Program-made: the position numbers and the translations under genes | Notes under the pieces: model-generated | Told to the model about the DNA's origin: nothing | The model's database searches: none | What the model saw: only the letters and a program-made list of their open reading frames with translations | Shown here: piece by piece, positions 61,882 through 64,000 of the stretch | Numbering within the stretch: position 1 is the stretch's first letter | How the letters are laid out: each line of letters opens with the position of its first letter | NCBI GenBank assembly: GCA_019636845.1 | Contig: JAHBWV010000001.1 | Coordinates: 186,001-250,000, forward strand | Length of the DNA: 64,000 bases | Direction: 5' to 3' | Origin: Phycisphaeraceae bacterium | GTDB lineage: Bacteria > Planctomycetota > Phycisphaerae > Phycisphaerales > UBA1924

Positions 61882-63275
61882 GGCGTGGCTTTCTTGGGGT
61901 CGGGCGCGTGATCGGACGAGCGGGCGTGAGGATGGGACTCGCTGACGCGGATGATTGGCCACGCTTTGGCCATGGTCTCGTTCCACTCGGATTCGGGATC
62001 AGAATCGGCGACAATGCCCGCGCCGACGGGGTACTCGATCGTGGTGTCTGTGAGTGTCGCTGTGCGGATCGCGACATTCAGAGCCATGCGTCCGTCGTTG
62101 CCGATGTATCCGATGCAGCCGCAGTAGAAGCCGCGCGGGTGGGCTTCGAGTTCGCGGATGATCTGCATGGCGCGGATCTTGGGCGCGCCCGTGATGCTGC
62201 CGGGCGGGAGGGCGTTCCAGAGGAGTTCGAGGGGGGAGCGGTCGTGCCGGAGGATGCCGGAGACGGTGCCGGTCGCCTGGAGAAGGCCTCGCCCGGTGCT
62301 GTCGGTGTGGGTCTCGATTGTGCGTGGGTGTTCGACCCGAACCGAACCGAGCACGCAGGACTTCCCGATGTCGTTGCGCATCAGGTCGATGATCATGTTG
62401 AGTTCGGCGCGGTCTTTCTCGGAGTGATCGAGTTCGGTCGGGTGTGCCTCGCCTGAGTTGCGGGTGCCTTTCATGGGTCTTGCGCGGACGATGCGGGTGT
62501 GCGGGTCGAATTCGAGGAAGAGTTCCGGGCTGACGGATGCGAGCGCGTGCATGTCGGCTCGGTCGCCCTCTGTCCATTCGAGGTACGCGCCGTGCCAGGG
62601 GCGGGCGGTGGAGGCGAGCGCGGTGAAGAGACCGCGCGAAGAGCCCCGGAAGTGAGATCGCAAGGGATGGCTCAGATTGACCTGATACACATCGCCATCT
62701 CGGATGTAGGTCTTGGCACGCTCGACTGTGCGGACGAACTGCTCGTGCCCGGTCGCGGTGGTGATGGGGCCGATCTCGAAGCCGGGGCGTGCGTGCCGAG
62801 CGGGTGCTGGGAGTGCCGGCGGGTTCTCCCCAAATGGGACCCAGGAGCCGGTCTGTCCGTCGTGGATCCAGCCCCGGGAGATGCGGGCCACGATCGCGGC
62901 GGGGCTCTTGGCCGATTCGGGACGTGGTTGGACGGCGGGCTCCAGAGCTGTTGCGGCTTCGTAGGAGATCGCGATCAACCAGCCCGGGCCGAATGGCGCG
63001 GTTGTGGCGAGTTCGGGTACTGCCGGGCGGGGTTGAGGTCTGGACGGATCGAGGATCGTGGCGAGTGAAGCTTTCACATCACCATCAATGACAGACACTT
63101 GCGAAGGATTTGCGAGAAGCGACCAGCGTGAATGGTCGTGTGATCCGATGCCGGAGTAGAGGGCGACAAGCGGGTGAGATTGGGGCCAGGCGTCGATGGC
63201 TTCGAGGGGTGAGAGCGTGGGGAGGGAGTGCATCCCGTGGGGGTTCGGAGGTGGAATCGTGTCGGAGGTGGGCAC
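61878..63275 (-). CDS. pabB: Aminodeoxychorismate synthase component I
   Basis: 465 residues. PabB makes 4-amino-4-deoxychorismate from chorismate and ammonia for folate. Chorismate-binding motifs: DGDVYQVNLSHPLRSHFRGS, SVSPELFLEF, RPMKGTRNSGEAHP (the Lys of the P-I/M-KGT motif seen in PabB), DLMRNDIGKSCVLGSVRVEH, PPGSITGAPKIRAMQII and AGIVADSDPESEWNETMAKA. The PMKGT motif favours PabB over anthranilate synthase. The amidotransferase subunit is not in the window. Its short Pro/Ser N terminus is of uncertain start. Operon with the nudix gene. Confidence 0.9.
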   Translation of the reverse strand: MPTSDTIPPPNPHGMHSLPTLSPLEAIDAWPQSHPLVALYSGIGSHDHSRWSLLANPSQVSVIDGDVKASLATILDPSRPQPRPAVPELATTAPFGPGWLIAISYEAATALEPAVQPRPESAKSPAAIVARISRGWIHDGQTGSWVPFGENPPALPAPARHARPGFEIGPITTATGHEQFVRTVERAKTYIRDGDVYQVNLSHPLRSHFRGSSRGLFTALASTARPWHGAYLEWTEGDRADMHALASVSPELFLEFDPHTRIVRARPMKGTRNSGEAHPTELDHSEKDRAELNMIIDLMRNDIGKSCVLGSVRVEHPRTIETHTDSTGRGLLQATGTVSGILRHDRSPLELLWNALPPGSITGAPKIRAMQIIRELEAHPRGFYCGCIGYIGNDGRMALNVAIRTATLTDTTIEYPVGAGIVADSDPESEWNETMAKAWPIIRVSESHPHARSSDHAPDPKKATP

Positions 63276-63487
63276 GCGTGGCGAGTTTAGACCTCGCTGG
63301 GGGTGCTTGAGCGGCGGCTATTCCCTGGGCGTGACGGGTGTTTCAGGCGAGATTCTGGGGGAAAGTCGAAAGCGGGGGAGGGGGTTTCTAAACTCTGCGT
63401 CCCACGGGCGGCCGCGTGCCGCGCGGGTTCTGTCGCCACCCTTCGCGTCCGTCATCGGGCGTGAGATCACCCCCCAGGCAGGTGTCT

Positions 63488-64000
63488 ATGGCCAAGCGAG
63501 TCACGAAGTCAGGATCGAAGAAGACCCACGCAGCGAATGCTCGGCGGACGAAGCCGGTGAGCAAGAAGGTTGCTCGCAAGGCGGGGAGTGCGCCGAGCGG
63601 TCCGACGCCCAAGGGCGGGAAGATGGTGTACTACTTCGGCAAGACCCGGACCGAGGGTGGTCCGTCGTTGAAGATGCTGTTGGGTGGCAAGGGGGCGAAC
63701 CTTGCGGATATGACGTCGATCGGTCTTCCTGTTCCTCCCGGGTTCACGATCACGACGGATACGTGCGCCAAGTACTACGACGCGGGGAAGCGTCTGCCGA
63801 CGGGGCTGATGAACGAGGTTCACAAGAACATCGCTCTGCTCGAGAAGGAGCTCGGCAAGGTCTTCGGATCGGTCGACAATCCGCTGCTCGTGTCGGTGCG
63901 TTCGGGGGCGGCGGTCTCGATGCCGGGGATGATGGACACGATCCTGAATCTCGGCCTGACGGACGCGGCGGTGGAGGGGTTGGCGAAGGCGACGAAGAAC
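63488..64000 (+). CDS. ppdK: Pyruvate, phosphate dikinase, N-terminal fragment
   Basis: 171 codons, cut by the window end. PPDK interconverts pyruvate, ATP and phosphate with phosphoenolpyruvate, AMP and pyrophosphate. The N-terminal ~45 residues are a Lys/Arg-rich leader (TKSGSKKTHAANARRTKPVS) not typical of the family. Then KMVYYFGKTRTEGG and LLGGKGANLADMTSIGLPVP, VPPGFTITTDTC, and SVRSGAAVSMPGMMDTILNL, the ATP-grasp start that is diagnostic for PPDK. Upstream, a 212-base stretch to pabB holds no gene and only a weak -10-like TAAACT. Confidence 0.9.
   Translation, partial: MAKRVTKSGSKKTHAANARRTKPVSKKVARKAGSAPSGPTPKGGKMVYYFGKTRTEGGPSLKMLLGGKGANLADMTSIGLPVPPGFTITTDTCAKYYDAGKRLPTGLMNEVHKNIALLEKELGKVFGSVDNPLLVSVRSGAAVSMPGMMDTILNLGLTDAAVEGLAKATKN

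Overview
The window is high-GC bacterial DNA with almost continuous coding on both strands. I read it as a planctomycete of the class Phycisphaerae. The reasons are five large secreted proteins ending in a twin-EF-hand (dockerin-like) module that stops in Gly-Cys, two proteins with PEP-CTERM-like tails ending in Arg-Arg-Arg, a futalosine-pathway mqnA, a Ser/Thr kinase with a TPR-like sensor, and dispersed hairpin repeats. This placement is inference from gene content. I saw no rRNA, tRNA or CRISPR array.

Layout. 1-3.3 kb: the 3' end of a DUF885 gene converging on an mqnA / sigma-like / dtd operon. 3.5-13.3 kb: a block of secreted surface proteins (phage-tail-like, dockerin-tailed, parallel beta-helix, PEP-CTERM, Ig-like) interrupted by one unknown minus-strand gene. 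13.7-18.8 kb: GNAT, HEAT-repeat protein, aspartic-protease-like lipoprotein and a PLP decarboxylase. 18.9-20.1 kb: four tandem paralogous single-helix membrane proteins of a type I do not recognise. 20.2-23 kb: guaB followed by a cassette flanked by a 43-bp duplication of the guaB 3' end, then hicAB. 23.2-24.6 kb: an unknown protein whose reading frame runs through several dispersed repeats. 24.6-30 kb: VOC protein, pdxJ, TauE, membrane protein, metallo-beta-lactamase/rhodanese and an oxidoreductase. 30-31.9 kb: an 18-G tract in a promoter-like setting, then a HAF-repeat secreted protein. 31.9-42.4 kb: an IS3-transposase relic, two glycosyltransferase genes, an MsbA-like ABC exporter, an AT-rich orphan gene, and an operon of gmhB, an unknown gene, a heptosyltransferase-like gene, ybaB and a nudix gene. 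42.6-47.2 kb: two paralogous secreted proteins and a membrane Ser/Thr kinase. 47.2-51.7 kb: kbl, a PEP-CTERM lipase-like protein and glyA. 51.7-53 kb: a repeat nursery around a REP-associated tyrosine transposase. 53-64 kb: asnS, leuS, an hldE-like fusion, a glycosyltransferase, a small membrane protein, a nudix gene, pabB and the start of ppdK.

How parts may work together. gmhB, the GT9 gene and the hldE-like fusion point to ADP-heptose synthesis and transfer; with the GT2 genes and the MsbA-like exporter they suggest envelope glycan assembly. kbl and glyA both handle glycine, but they are separated by the lipase gene. Many neighbouring genes overlap by 1-4 bases (ATGA, GTGA, TGATG), which supports the operon calls and several start choices.

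The most unusual material is (1) a composite three-hairpin repeat present four times, two copies bracketing the transposase gene; (2) the four-gene family sharing the REIAAYVAEG motif; (3) the poly-G tract near 30.0 kb; (4) the guaB 3'-end duplication; and (5) short-period repeat arrays lying inside genes, including ddc, asnS and the start of a glycosyltransferase gene. No computation was run. All motif positions were read by eye and are approximate where marked.
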